From: Colias croceus
Taxonomy: Eukaryota; Arthropoda; Insecta; Lepidoptera; Pieridae
Assembly (NCBI RefSeq): GCF_905220415.1
Contig: NC_059543.1
Span: forward strand, 8,446,001 to 8,510,000
Reading direction: 5' to 3'
Length of the DNA stretch: 64,000 bases
In this document: piece after piece, positions 33,810 through 48,215 of the stretch
Numbering within the stretch: position 1 is the first letter of the stretch
How the letters are laid out: the number at the start of each line of letters is the position of its first letter
Program-made: the position numbers and the translations under genes
Notes under the pieces: model-generated
Told to the model about the DNA's origin: nothing
The model's input: only the letters and a program-made list of their open reading frames with translations
The model's database searches: none

Positions 33810-36800
33810 TTAAATATAGTATAACAAAAGTTAATCGAGTTTAACCGAATACTAATTGCTCATCAAATTATATCTAGACTCCATTTAATCTTAATTGCAA
33901 AACCATAATTATATATAACTGATATACGCAAGTAATTTGCATTAATTATAAATGTGCAGATTATTATTTTTAATTAAGTACCTAGTCTAGTTAGACAAGA
34001 ATCAAATCACCTTCGTAATCTACAAGTAAACAATTTATATTATGTATGTAATTTTCAATTTGCATTAGCATTCCATAGGTACCCTGAGTAATCTAACTAA
34101 TATTTCATTTTAGGTATTAACTAGGTATGTTGATATTGAAAAATTTTAATACTTACTAAGTAAGGTATTTAAGAAAATTTAGATGCAATTCATGAACCTA
34201 ACTGCTGAAGTAATAAAACCACAATTCTCACTTCCGACTTATTTCATTGTTTAAAAACTACGCTCAATAATAATAATTAAAGGTTTCATTACAACTGTAA
34301 TCACTTTACATTATACCAAATAGGTACGCGCAAAATTTTCTGAAATACAAATAAATATTCATACAAACTGCAAATTTTTTAGGGAACCTTAATTACTTTG
34401 CCTTTACAGTCAATATCTCTAAAAATTCTCGGCTTATTAACCCATATACGAGTTTAGGAAGTACAGCTGCGCTTATATTATTATCTAGAAGTGTTCAGGT
34501 AAGTCAGTAGTCCCCTTCTAAAGTGACCTTGCTTCATCGCAAGGCTCGCTGTCGTTCACCTCGCAGGAATGCGACCAATAATGCCGCTTTGTTGACGAAC
34601 CAGGAGATAATATGAGGGAATTCACTTCCAATGACCTGAAATAATTGATACCACGCCCTACTTTTGTATTAATAAATCGCCATCTTGATACTTCAACGAA
34701 ATAAAATAAAACGAGAAACATTTTAACGGCAAGACATGCAGTAAACGCAATCGAACTTATTGAGGAAAACATATATTATCAACCATATCTTATTGAAACT
34801 ATATTACGTATACGTTATTCTGTAAAACATGAGAACACTAATATGATTAGAGTCATTTATATGCATAATGATCCGCTTTCTAAATCAGTCTTAATTAAAA
34901 ATGCAATAGATAAAAGAAAGCTTGTGTATTACGTGTTATGTAAATCAATGCGTTATCTCATTTTGCTGACAAATTTAATCGAAAAAAAATTTTGTTTTAC
35001 ATTTTAATTACAGATACAGCTATTTTTATATTGGATGTTTCTCAAAGTATAGAAACATAATTAGTAAGGTATGGTAACCATTAATTTCGTATTTTATTTA
35101 TTCTCCAGTAAAAAGATTCGTAAAAAGTAAATGTATTTTTAATGAAGAGTGCTTAACTTAATCCCAACTCCAGCGATCTAAATTTAATCCTATTTAATTC
35201 CAACACAAACTTATGAATTAATGAATTCACCCAATGAAGTCGACCTCGGCAAGGAATTCCGCGCCATATTGTTAAATCACCCGCCTAAATTAGTAGGCGA
35301 AATAAAGCCAACCACATCTAATTGTTTCCACTTGTAAAGTTAGCGAAATAACAATCGATTTAATTAAATCCCGGATTGGAGTGAGGTGTAATTTTAAGAA
35401 TCTTTCTACGTTCACAAATAACAAAAGGCGTTGCTACTTACAATGATAGTGAAGCTTTAAGCTTTTGAGCGTTTAGCTACTATTATGTATTCTGTGCTTT
35501 TGATACGAAGACTTACGGGTACCTGCCTGCAACGAAACGAGTTGTCATTGTATACGAATAATTTGCTATAGGTACACATTTAGCACGCAGCTAATCGCTA
35601 ACGTCAAGGAGATATTGCACAAAGTTATTTTAACCCACACCATGTTTCTTAACTACGTTCTCTGAAAACACATCGTATTGTTTATGAATAAGACATGTAC
35701 AAATGATATTTTGATGCCATCATAATATGTATTTATAATGAATGAACAATAAATAGGAAAACGGGAAATTAAAATGATCATATCTTTTTATATCTGTTTG
35801 TTAAGATAAACAATGCCTTATATTTACATTATAAATACCATAGCTTTTCGACCTTGTTGAAATAAAAGAACAAACCACAAACCGGACTAAACGCTCATTG
35901 TGAAATGTGTATCGTGAAATCGTTTGAACTAGTTATAACTGTCGACGCTAACCATTTAGACTTTATGAATATTGTATTCTCTTTACCTTTAATAAAATGT
36001 AATACGTTAAATTTAAAAGAATATACGATGCTTCATTTCCAATTCATAATATTTCCTCGTATCATCAAATCAGCATTTTGCATAAAATGTTTGTGTCAAA
36101 TAGCCTATTACTAATGCTGATTTTGCTTAGTTAAATACAAATATTCTCACGTTTATACTAGGTGTAATAAGACCTAGAGAATACGTGATCTTTCGATTCC
36201 TTTATGTTGAGTGCTCGTCATTTATTTTTATCGCACGATTATTATAAACATGCATACAAAAGTTTAGTCATGCGTTTTAATAATATTTGGTTCAAGTTCA
36301 TATTATCCAGTCATTAAATTAAGTAATCGTTACAGACTATACAATTATACATCATACATGTAGGAAAGAAACATAACCTTTCGGCTTAAGCATATGTACC
36401 TACATACCTTTAATTTTCATTTTTACTGATTATTACTTATGAATGTGTTCAATCTTAGATTGCACTCTAGCACTTAATATTCCACTATCGTTCCAAAGCC
36501 ATTGTCAGAATAATAAATGTTAACACAACATAGCCATTCGCTAAAGAAACCAACGATATCACCACGGCACTTTCGAGCATCGCCCGAATACAAAGTAATA
36601 TTTCTGAGCCTCGTTTAAAGGGGTATAAGCGAAGTTGTTTTTTTCTATTATTTCTTTGTAATAAGATATTTCAACGTAGGCCGTTTGAAACTCGAGTTCT
36701 CTTTATAATACAAATACGGGAAAATCTTATTTGCAGAAAGCAAACTCATTTTACTAGGCAAAGATACGTATGGCATAATATTTATTTAAATAGATTTTAC

Positions 36801-38291
36801 ATTGAATTTGTTTGTATTTTAAAATAGCAATATTCTAATTCAAACAATTACGGTAAATGTTTATGTTACATCACAACTTTTCAAATAGCCCTTATTTACA
36901 ATTTATTACTTTCTATAAAATCATGTTTCCAAAATATGCCACGTTATAAAGTGCTAAAAGCATTATTGAAAATGCAAGCCTGGGTTTATATTTATCGCGT
37001 GTGGGCCGTACTATTTGCTGCACTTCTTTCAATCCAATTTACAGGCGAGTCGCTGCTATGTGCCTGGATTGCCGAAGTTTATCAGCCACTACATACGATA
37101 CATTGCCCATTCACAGTTTGTTGCCTTTTATTTTGCAAATACAAATCTGTGTTACTAGAGAACAATTGAAAGCACTGCAGCTAGCAGGTGAATTTACAAT
37201 TGGTTAAACTTTTACGGACAGAATTGAGGGTTTGCTTTTCTTTTGACTGTGATTTCAATAATTGCCGTTTTTATTAGTCTGTGAAAGTTTCCGTCGTTTG
37301 AACAATTATTGCATCGCTTGTTGCGTAATGTGCATTAATAATGTATGTAGTTTCATTCGAACAAAATTACGTGCGAATGATTTGCTCAATTCAACAACAA
37401 TACTTATTGTTGACAATTTTGTCAATGCATTATAAAATCGTTATGTCAGCGGAAGAAGTTTTCAAGGTTTTAATATCAACAAATTATAGTACGGATATAC
37501 AAACAAGCACAGTGTGAAGGTTCATTTTGGTGAAATTGGTGCTTTTAAAAGTATTTTTTAATTTCGTATACGCTCATAAATTATAAATGTTCAATTAAAT
37601 TTATTATGTATCTGTATACCTATACACTATCTACTATGTCTACCTGTACACTTAGCGAATAGCGATAAATATTTTGAGATACAAAATTATAACTAATAGA
37701 AAATAACGATATTGTCTGGTTCTTATAAATTGCATCTTGTATGACTTATTCTTAATCAGTAACTAAATAAATTATATCTATAAATAATTCAGTACACACA
37801 ATTCCATCAGTAGGTATACACATCGAAAACATTAGGTACATTACTTGTTTGTGCAGATGTTTGGAACAACTCCAGTTTTTGTAACAATAACGTAAAAAGT
37901 TATAAACTGAGTAAATATAGGGACATACAGACAAAATATATAACCTGCGTTTTGCGAATTAAAACTAAATACATACCATTTTATTACAATGGCAGTAATT
38001 AACCAACCTATAATAAATATAGTAAAATAAAGTTTCAGGTAGTGAGAACATCTTGAATTCTTGAACCTTGAACTTTTTGCCTGAGAGCTTGCACGCCTTG
38101 CCAATACCGGTTGAGTCATTTATATATGAGTATGTGTACTAATATGTATCTGTTTTATATCCTGTTACCAAATTATTTTGAAGATTTTCAGAATCACTTG
38201 GATATTAAAATTGTAATTAATTACATACTATTTCTTGCAAATTCCTACAGGTACCATTGTTATTTAAAGGTTGATTCTAGTTATTAACGTT

Positions 38292-38434
38292 ATCTTGTAT
38301 TGATGTCTTAAAAATAACTTTTCCTGGTAACTAACTATTTTGATCTAAAATCTGCTGTGAAAGTAAGTCCTATCACAGCAGATTTTAAACCAAAATAATT
38401 TGAAAAAGTTACTTTTAAGACATCAATACAAGAT
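38292..38434. repeat. Fold-back element, 143 bp
   Basis: Arms 38292-38360 and 38373-38434 are imperfect reverse complements with a 12-base spacer. Outer ends are ATCTTGTATTGATGTCTTA and TAAGACATCAATACAAGAT; inner ends are TCTGCTGTGA and TCACAGCAGA. There are a few mismatches and one indel in the middle of the arms. Noncoding; MITE-like or a palindromic duplication. Confidence 0.85.
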
Positions 38435-38746
38435 TATGAATAAATTTCATGGCAGAAATAGGCAGTCGCCGACATAATAACTCATATTGTTTTAATGAGA
38501 AATAAAATTTAAATAACGTTCAATTTTAACACCTTGAAAACTTGACGTATAAATACTTATGACTCATCGTATTAGGTAATGCAAATAAATAATAGCGATG
38601 AGGTTACCGACATACCTTTATAAAGTGCAATTTTCTCGTAATAATAAACATTATTTATTGAAGGGAATGTAGATACGAGATGCTTGAGCAGATTTCTATT
38701 CAGGAATCACTTATATTAAAATAATAATAGTTTAAAAAAACTAAAA

Positions 38747-38933
38747 AACACGCTTTTTATAGAAAACCGAACTAAAAAATAGAAAATTTTATCAAATTAG
38801 TGTATTGTCATCGGTCCTCAATAAATCTACAAAGTTTGAACGAAATCTGGCCGTTTAAAGTGGGTCAAAATCGCGCCCAAAGAAGTCTGTTACAAACATA
38901 CAAACATACAGGTGAAGCTAATATAAAGCGTGT
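38747..38933. mobile_element. Short interspersed element with inverted ends
   Basis: Ends AACACGCTTTTTAT and ATATAAAGCGTGT are near-inverted. The inside has AAATCTGGCCGTTTAAAGTG and CAAAATCGCGCCCAAAG and paired ACATACAAACATAC, phrases I recall from abundant lepidopteran repeats. Noncoding. Confidence 0.5.
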
Positions 38934-41900
38934 AAAAAGGCTTAATTAATGAATACGTCTACTGTTTTATCTAACGTATTATTTTCAACATCACTACGTA
39001 AGGGTCACACGGAAATTCAAAAGCTAGTTATAATAGCATCACTTGTCTTGTTAGTTTCATTCATGCGCTTCGCCAGACTTCACAAAACCTTTTTGTTGCT
39101 CCAATCCTCTGACTCTTTTATGTAAACCCTCGCCATCGGTTTTGCCTTTTACTATTACACCGTTTTTCTACACCTTCTAACGAACGCTGTGTTCACGTTT
39201 GTTTATTCAACCCGTAGTGGAATGATTTACGAATTTATTCCTACTATTTCTTTTGGTTTAACGTCAATTTCGTCACAGACTAATAATAATATACTACGTA
39301 TACAAGTTTCGTATTTTGATGGTAGAATATCGTCGTAGGTTCATAACGGAATACATATATGAATTATAGTAGAGCAGTAGTCATTTTAAAGTATTTATAA
39401 CGGGTGTATCATAGAAACCCGTATTATAATAATGTAAATTCGAAGAACCTTCTATCGATCCGTTACACTTTATTAGGATAAATTAATTTAAAACGTACCT
39501 CCGTCTAAAAGTAACTATATTGAAGGTAGTTGAAGGATTAATACCAATCCTTCAAATACCTTCAAATTTATTTATAAGCAACCATTTTATTATAAATACC
39601 ATTTAAAACATGAAATCCTGAAATCTCTCTCAATATTAAGTTAAATACTAGTTATAATGAACAATATGGTAAACTAAAGCTTAAAAAGATTCATTGTACG
39701 TAAGTAGCATTTCTATAAGGACGTGTTAAGGCAAAGAAAACTTTAGTTCCTCTCATCATTTACTAAATGAATGTCTAAAAGGCATACTGTAAAATAAGGC
39801 ATCTGCTGGATACATTCTGCGTGGCTTGTACCGGTGCTAAAACAGCGAATTTATTGAAACCGGTTGGCCTTGCGAAACAGTCACAGACATCCTCAATTTG
39901 AATTCGAAATTGTTGGGTTAGTTCCACTATTGAATTCTTTATTCTATATTTACAATACATATATGTAGTTTCGATTTCAAATGAATAATTCTCGGAAAAT
40001 TTGTTAATATCCAGTTTTACACGCTAAATTTGACGCAATAACAAAAACATTTGGTGAATCAGCGGACAGGTATTCAGGTAGATTTTTAAGTACCTAATGA
40101 AAAAAGGTACCCGGTGCATATAATCACCATTAACTCAGGGATATTCCTTTCGGCATACTTAATAATAGGATTGTAACTTACAACAATATGTTACCTTTTT
40201 AACAAAAAAATCCTAAAAGCAAATCGGTGAAGGTATGTCATGTCGCAGTATCAAATACTTACTTGTCTATGATTAATAACAGAAGGCCAATGATAATTCA
40301 CTATTAATTAGTAATATTATAAGTTAATTACTAACTGTAACTACTGTAGCTTAAATCAAAGTATAATGCTAACGTATAATAGACAAAACCTGTCTCGCAG
40401 TTATTGCGGCAAAAACCATCACTTTGCATGTTCCTGAGACCGTTAACACATAAATTACAATCTCTGCTTAGACTAGAACGAACAAGAACAGTTCAATAAA
40501 TGAGGTGAAAGAAATATACAGATCATAAGCATACTTAAGTCTTAAACCACAGATAATATCATATTATACAAGTACCTATACTGGAAGTTAGCAAGCAAAA
40601 AAAGAATATTTTGACTTCGAATTCTTGGAACCTTCAATATAAATATAACTATAAATAAATTAAATATTTCCAATGCATCACGCGTGCATCGTGTAGGTAC
40701 ATGATGAATAGGTGTGCATTAGATTATCCTGACTTCTAATATTGATTTGGTTATCTACCTAATTGATATTTACAAAAAATTATATCAATGTAAAAATATT
40801 CCCATTTCGCTCCTAATTATGCGGAATATAAAGGGTTCTAAACATGAAAAACCGTTTTATTTCTACTAGATCAAATATAATGGTCATGAATATTTCATAT
40901 CTAGCGTAACATTTTATTAAAGGAAACGGTCTCATTAGAGTTCCTCGCTTTATAATTTTCCTCAAATGAAAACGCATGGTAATGGGAATGAGATGCAAAC
41001 TATTTATTATAAAATAAAATGTACTACTTGATTATAATATTCTCATGCTAAAAAAGCGATTATTTGACTTTGAAAATGTAATTCTTTAGATTGGTATTGG
41101 CTAAAACTTTTTATGCATTTATTTTGATAAATTTTAGTTCCGTTACTAGACTTCCTGAGTAAAGTAGATATGTAGATTGTAGATTCAGATCGACAAAAAA
41201 GACTTGTGTTAAAAAGAAGATTGAAATGAATGTTGGCTGAATGATACCTCACCTGCCACTATTCTGATTGTAGCGGACCTTTCGACCCCGACTTCGGGAA
41301 TGATATTGGGATTCCACTTGTGATTGCGAGCATACTTTAGCAATTTCTACCAAATTGGACGGTCTTCCTGGAAATTTCATCAAATTATTAATGGCTTTTT
41401 AGTACCTGAAAAAATTTGGATAGGCTCGACGTTTTTCTATACTTAATTCTAATAATTTGATAGCTTTCCTTATAGCAACCAATTTGTAATTGCCAATTAC
41501 TTACCTGAATAAAATGTCCTAAAGTAGCTATTAAAATCTTCTAATAGGTTTCTTAGAAATTACCTTGTTAGGCTTATTACCTACACAATTTTAATATCGA
41601 CGTTTTCTAAGATAAACTATAGAAATTAAAAAGCAATCATTATAATTTTCTTTTTTTTATTGTAAGTAGGTACTTAATAAATTATTGTTTGAAATGTGCA
41701 TCGATTTATTCGATACGGAAAGATATTTTCTCATCTATTATGAAGATGCTACTTTCGAAGTTAGCAAAGCTTTAAATCTATACCTAGTATTTTTCTACGA
41801 AAACTAAATAAATCTCAGCAATGTCAGATCGTCAGCCATATTGGAAGTAAATAGCAAAACTTTTCGCCACACTGGCTTATCCAGTTCATTGACGAAACCG

Positions 41901-44426
41901 TGGCGAAATGTAATGCTGTTAAACTATTTTTAATTCACGCCAATTTGAAACTTAGAATGATAGGTGTAATTAACATAATCGATTGGCAATCAATCATCAT
42001 ACTTGTGAAATGCAATTCTAACATTAATTGGAACTTTCGGCTATAAATATAATAATAAATTAAAAGTAAATATACCAGTTTATCGCTCTAAATTAAATTG
42101 TAGTGATACCTACATAACGATCTGGTGGATATACTTAAGAGAAAAAAAAGGTTCAATATGAATCGTGTATTGTACTTAAATTGCAATAACGTTTCATTTA
42201 AAAGTAATTCAATCGTTTTCACTTTGCCATAAATAGTTACCTTTCCATAGAAATCGAAATCAGGATTAAATGCCGCAGAAAACCTCGCTAAATTACACAA
42301 GAATAATGCGGATAACATTTCATATGACTCATGGATTAAACCGGTAACATTTTTATGCTAAATAAAATGGGAACATAAATATGATTTCTGCTTTTTATCT
42401 TTATACAAGTTTTAATATTCATTACAATTTGTAATCAAGGCTAAATTAACGTGCATAGAACATTGTTGTTCAAAACTTTTAAAAAGATAAACAGCAGCAG
42501 TATTATATCCAATATCGACTACTGTTTCATAAATATTAAAATATATTTTTTTCTTTGCAGGTATGATAGTCAAAGGCTTCCGTCACACATCTGTTTCCTG
42601 TAACCGTATCTGAAACCAAATGGTAGCACTAAAACCGAGTAATAAAGTTCTTGACCTCACATTTTTGTTACACGAGTAAGTATTGAGTATAAAATCTATT
42701 ATGCAACGTTTAGCACTTTCAAATCGGTAAACACGAGCTTGTGCCCCACAAAACTCAGGAACGTATTTTAAATATTTTTTAACTTACACACCTATCATAG
42801 GCGTATGTAGCCAATTGGATGATTATTATTTGTGTCATGTAGCAAGACGGCGAGAGCTAAATGCGTAAACCAGCTAACGGTGTTAGTTCAACGAACGGAA
42901 AGTAGTACTTATAATATGCCCACCTGTCTCAAAATGTTGAAGGAAGCATTCCATATAGAGCACGGTCGCCAAATGAATCGGGAAGTCAGGATGTCGGCCA
43001 TATTAAATTACTTATAATTAATTCAATGCAATATACCATGTTATTACTTTGCACTCAATTGCCTTTGCAAATATCTATCAGAAATATAGCTCTCGTATTT
43101 TAGATTTCAGCCACTAAATTTGTAGTCTAACAATTGTATTTTATTTGCATTTAGTATTTGAAAGTGTAAACCAAATCCAGTTATGCATTGTCATAGCTTT
43201 ACCAAAATATTGTCCGCGTTTCGGCGTTTCCATTGAATTTTACGAGTTTAATCTATCCGTAAATTTGTTGCACAACAAAAATACTTGATGAAGTAAAGCT
43301 TCAAACCAGTTCACAGCGATCGACTTCCCATTTTCTAACGAGATTTTTTTGCTCTCAAGCTCACACGGCAAAATACTACACCTTCTTTCGCGGAACTTGT
43401 AATAGAGATCTCTAACAATGTTACATTTGAAGAATAAAGTCCTGATACAAAGGCACTTTTAAATCGCTATTACAATATCCATTCGCTATTACGCTTTATT
43501 ATCTAACATTAATTAAGGTCTGCGCAGTATCAGTTAGGCGATTAACTATTGCACGTATTACGTCATTTACGTTTGAACAGAATTAATAAGCTTTTATTAG
43601 TAAGTACCTAGTAAATATGTAAAGTTTTCTAACTTTTTCATATTATTTTATACCAGGAAGTGGTATTACAACTGTTGCTTGTTTGCATTGCTCTGTTTTC
43701 AAAATAGCTGTTTGCAAGTAATTAATTAACATGTAGAAAGTAGTCTATTAAAAAATAATGATAGAGGCGTATATTAACTTCCTTGATGTAAAGAAAAAAT
43801 TACGCTTTACGCTGTAAAGTAATTCATTTGTCACTATGTTAATTCCTAGAGACTTTCTTAAAGCCAACAAAAACGTCATATAGGAAATGTTGACGGAACA
43901 GTGATTGTATAGTCAATAACTTTCCCCACGTATGACCTGCTAATAACTGCTTGCACGTCTCTCATTCATACCGGTTGAAGAAAAAGAAAAGATAATCACT
44001 TATAAACACTCTGGAGAGTAACAAAGTGAAGTCGGCCTACTGACCAACATTGTCCTTTTAATGTAACAAAGGCAACTCTTCTATTTTCACACAATTAGTC
44101 AAACAATTAGTAATTATTGTTATCCTTTTCCTCACCTAAGTCTCTTATGCTACGTCAAAATTAATTTTAATTATTTATTTTCATTCTGTTTCCTTCCATT
44201 CAAACTAATTATTATTTCGGGATATTCGTGTAGACATCTCAAGGTTTATAATAGATATTACAACCGAATAGCAAACACATTATGTTAAGCATAAACACAA
44301 ATGTACACTTAAAATTCCCATACGGAAACGTTTAATTAATTGAACAACAACAGCGTGATAGTTTTCCATGAAAATTACATTTCATTCTAGCCGTGACGGT
44401 TTGGGTCTTTCACTTTGAAATGAAAT

Positions 44427-44546
44427 ATGAATATGGAGGACACGTCGGCTGCCATATACGAAGAGGAGATGGAAAAAAGCGGTAACTGTAAAACAGTGAA
44501 CGAACGAGCGACACTGACAATGAGAAGGCGGAACGTTCCGTTTTAG
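44427..44546 (+). other. Small ORF of 39 codons, uncertain
   Basis: Starts at an ATG and begins MNMEDTSAAIYEEEMEKSG, ending MRRRNVPF before TAG at 44544. It is acidic at the start and basic at the end, with no signal peptide or recognised domain. The local base composition (44,440-44,600) is richer in GC than the flanks. A donor-like GTAACT occurs at the SGN codons. It may be a small protein, an alternative exon or a conserved regulatory element; coding status is unproven. Confidence 0.2.
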
Positions 44547-47500
44547 GTAGCCGTCACGTATGCAGACCTACGTGGACGGTATGACCAGGCCGGGGCACGT
44601 ACTGACTTTCCAACGCATTGTAGATAAATGATTCACGAGCATCACAATGTTTACTTCTCTTTCTAAAACCACACATTTAATTACGCACGATTTTTCAACA
44701 CTTCCGTATGATGTACGATTTTCAGGAATATTGAGATCAAAATCTGCATAATACCACTTTCCATCACTGTTAGTTATTACACGTGTTATGTAATGATTTA
44801 TTTGTAGTTAAAAGTATATTACATCCGGATATGTTCATCATCATCTAAACGATTTAGCAATATGAGCGTAGCAACAATATTAGAGATTGATAATATTAAG
44901 TTAATTAAAGTAAAATTATGAAGCGCCGTTAACATGCACGTAGTAATTACACGTTGTCTTAAATATATTTGAACTTAACTTAATCAATTAACATATTACA
45001 TAAGCGAAACGTAGTTTGGACTTTAAAAAGTAAAAATATCTTCGCTGTAAGTATTAAAGTTTAATTATTTCATAAAATTGTCTCTATCGTCTCTATTTTC
45101 ATAAAAATGTACCTTTATCATAAAGTCGTTTTATATAATTAGGGAAATTACATACACTAAAAATAATTGCAGCAATTGCGTCTCTGAACTTTATTCGAGT
45201 AGACTGTAATATTTAAATTTTAACCTGATTAAAATTGCGTTCAAAAATAGTATGCTCATTCTTAGAAGTTAAACGAGCAAAGAACTGAAAGTTAACATTG
45301 CTACAATTTGCAAATATCCAATTATATAACATTAATTAAAATAACAATTATTTTTACGTTATCAGTTTAATAATTACGGTAATTTTAACACAAGCTCTTA
45401 TAACCATATTATGACCATAGTGACCAAATGTGAGGGATGAATAACTACCGAAGCGTAATGCGAGTCGTGTCGAAACATAAAATACGATAAACGTCTTCAA
45501 ATAAGAAGCAGTTCAATAAACTAATAAACTAAACCAGACACTTTCATCAAACAATATTCAAATTCCAAACTATACGTGAATGGAAAGTGAAATTAGTTAG
45601 CATCGATTTTTATAGCTGATCGGAATGACCACTTTTTTCAAATATTGACAATCGCTTTAACGTTTGAAATATTTTCTAACTGTATGTTCATTTATAATAA
45701 CCATAAATTGAATAAAATTTAAAATGTACGTAAGCGCCATTGTGTTTTCTATACACCTATAATATATAAATAACAGCAATACGCCTATCAATGCGTTTGT
45801 ACTTGACCCAATATTGTGCACGTTTCAAATTATAGCTACGTTAGCTATTCTAATATAAACACCAGATATTTAACTTTATCTTCTATTCACGTTTTTAATC
45901 AAAACAAAAATAAAATACTTATTGAATTTAATTATAACAATTAGCTAAATAAATTATATTGATGATTGATCAACCAAATAATGTAGCTGCTAAATGATTC
46001 ACAAATATGTAACATTTTGTAAAGCAAGTATTTATTGCTCGTAAAACGCCACATAACTGTAAAATACTTACCATACCAATATGTGAATGTGTAAACCACG
46101 ATCGGCTTTATTCGGCGCACAATTTATTATTCAGGACAAATATTTAGATTCAATTTACCTAACTGTCCTTTGACACTATAACGGGCAGTTATCGGTGTCC
46201 CTAATCACCGCAGTAGCACTTTCGACCGAATATTTGATATACAAATACATAAATAGATGTTCCTTTACGTCTTCCTCTATTAAGGTTTGCCATAGCTAAT
46301 TTGGGTTTGATTTAGCGGTATTTATAGACCAAAACAGCCTCCCGAACATATTTTGTCAACATCTACAATGTGTGGATTGACGCGTAGACCCGCGTAGCCC
46401 GGGTGTTCACCTAAATCCACATCAATATGTCGACGTCTTGTATAACATACCATATTCAATTAAGTAACTTAGAACTCCTGTTAGGCATGTTAACCCCAAA
46501 TACGGATTGGATTAATGAAGGTCTAAATCTCAAATTAATGAATGGATATTCAATATAAACTGTTGAGGAGTGTTCCTCCTCCATTGAAGTAAAAGTTTGA
46601 AGGATATAGGAAACTGGAAACTGTATCTCTTAGTAATTTTAGATTAATTAGGAAACAATGTGGCCCATTGTTTCAATTCAATTCAATTATATACACCATT
46701 ACATTTTGCAATTATTATACGTAAAAATATTTTACAAATATGCGAAGGTATCTAAATTAATACTTTTAAACAGTGAACATTATGAAATCAAGTAAGTACA
46801 GTTCATCAAACAATTGTGTGTAGCAACTGTTATCGCCTTTGCATAGTGCTAATTTTAAAGCGTGAGAGACATTTCAAAACATGTATTATTTTTGGTGAGC
46901 GATATAGAATAAAGGGGTCAGCCAATTCTCCCATTGTCACAATGGTCAATTATAAGGTACGTCTTGCTTCAGGTAGACATTGTTACGGTAATTAATATGA
47001 TTTAGGTTCTGTGTACATTCTATTGGAACAGTTACTTCGAACAAAAGTAATGTTTACTATTTTTATTCGTAATTGGTTCTGGTGAATTTAATAATTTTTT
47101 TTAAATCAATTTTTTGTATCAAATGTAATATTCTCTTACGTTTCAGGTAAAAGCTTCCTTTGAAAATCGGTTGTACCTATAGTATTGTTATAGATCTGTC
47201 ACATGTATACTAATCAGCTTTTCTAAGATCTTTGAATGAAGACATATTATATCTATCTTTTAAATTTAACTTTTAAACTCAAGTTAACATAAGAAGCAAT
47301 CAATTGTGTAAAACACAAATAGAAAAACTCAATGCAAATTAGGCAAAGAGAAAGGCTTTTATATATTTTTACATATACCCACTTCAATTTCACTCATTAT
47401 GTGGGTGTTTTAAATACACTGGATGCAAATGCGTTTTGAGTCTCATTGCAAGCAAGAGAACATGATAATTATAACACAATATGTTAGGAAAATGTTACAT

Positions 47501-47921
47501 ATTTCTTCAAATATTAAGAGCTATAGAAACATTTATCTCTAAGTATACATTAGATTTGAATTATGGGGGTTAGAGAGATAGTTTTCTCTAATATAATAAG
47601 TTAAGGGAATAAAAAAGGAAAGAAGGAAAAAATCGGGTAATGGAAAACCTTATCTAATATAATACCTATGCATCTTTCTCAAAACATACATCTATTATTG
47701 ATGCTACTTAATTATTTTTATTTCAAAAAGATTGCTATCAAGTGAACGACCCAAATCTCATATCCTCCGTCACGCAGTCACGTCAAACCGTAATCTTATT
47801 CAGATTCTCAATTTCTAAAGGTTATCCGCGTCTATAAATATTTGCTCATATTGTTGAGAAAAATTCCTTTACCATACTAAAAATGCATTTAATATTTTAG
47901 TTTATACGCGTAAATATTAAC

Positions 47922-48215
47922 GTGACATGCGAGATGCATCCGCTGTTGAAATCTGGTTTAAAAACAATGCTTGCCCGCATCGGGCCAGTTATCTGCGCAA
48001 ATTATCGCATTGTAGCTATAACATTTCTGGAAACAAAAGAGATGTCAAGCCGATATCTGCGAGCCATCTGCAAATTGATCAAAACCTCTGAGAAGTGGAT
48101 TAATTGTAACCTCTATTGTATTTTAACCTATGCTGTAATCTGCGTGAAATTCGGTTTGGTGTTTTTAAATTATGTTTTTATTTATTTTTCTTACCTATCT
48201 ACTTTCATTTTATGA
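47922..48215 (+). other. Longest open frame in the gene-poor stretch, uncertain
   Basis: An open frame of 97 codons. The first codon is GTG; the first ATG is at 47934, leaving 93 residues. The first half is GC-richer with codes such as LARIGPVICANYRIVAITFL. The C-terminal 35 residues are hydrophobic and AT-driven. No recognised family, no splice context and no clear promoter. Probably chance. Confidence 0.15.

Noticed and set aside
34518..34772. 84-codon minus-strand frame with a hydrophobic start
   Set aside because: No recognised family, no splice or promoter context, and the hydrophobic part is the expected reading of T-rich DNA. Could be revisited if transcripts appear.
36936..37207. Two overlapping + strand frames of 68-77 codons
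   Set aside because: Both frames are open over the same slightly GC-richer stretch, neither shows domain features, and the longer lacks a stop-free partner exon with good splice sites.
44541..44550. GGAACGTTCC as a heat-shock element
   Set aside because: A single dyad is not enough; a functional element needs at least three alternating nGAAn units near a promoter.
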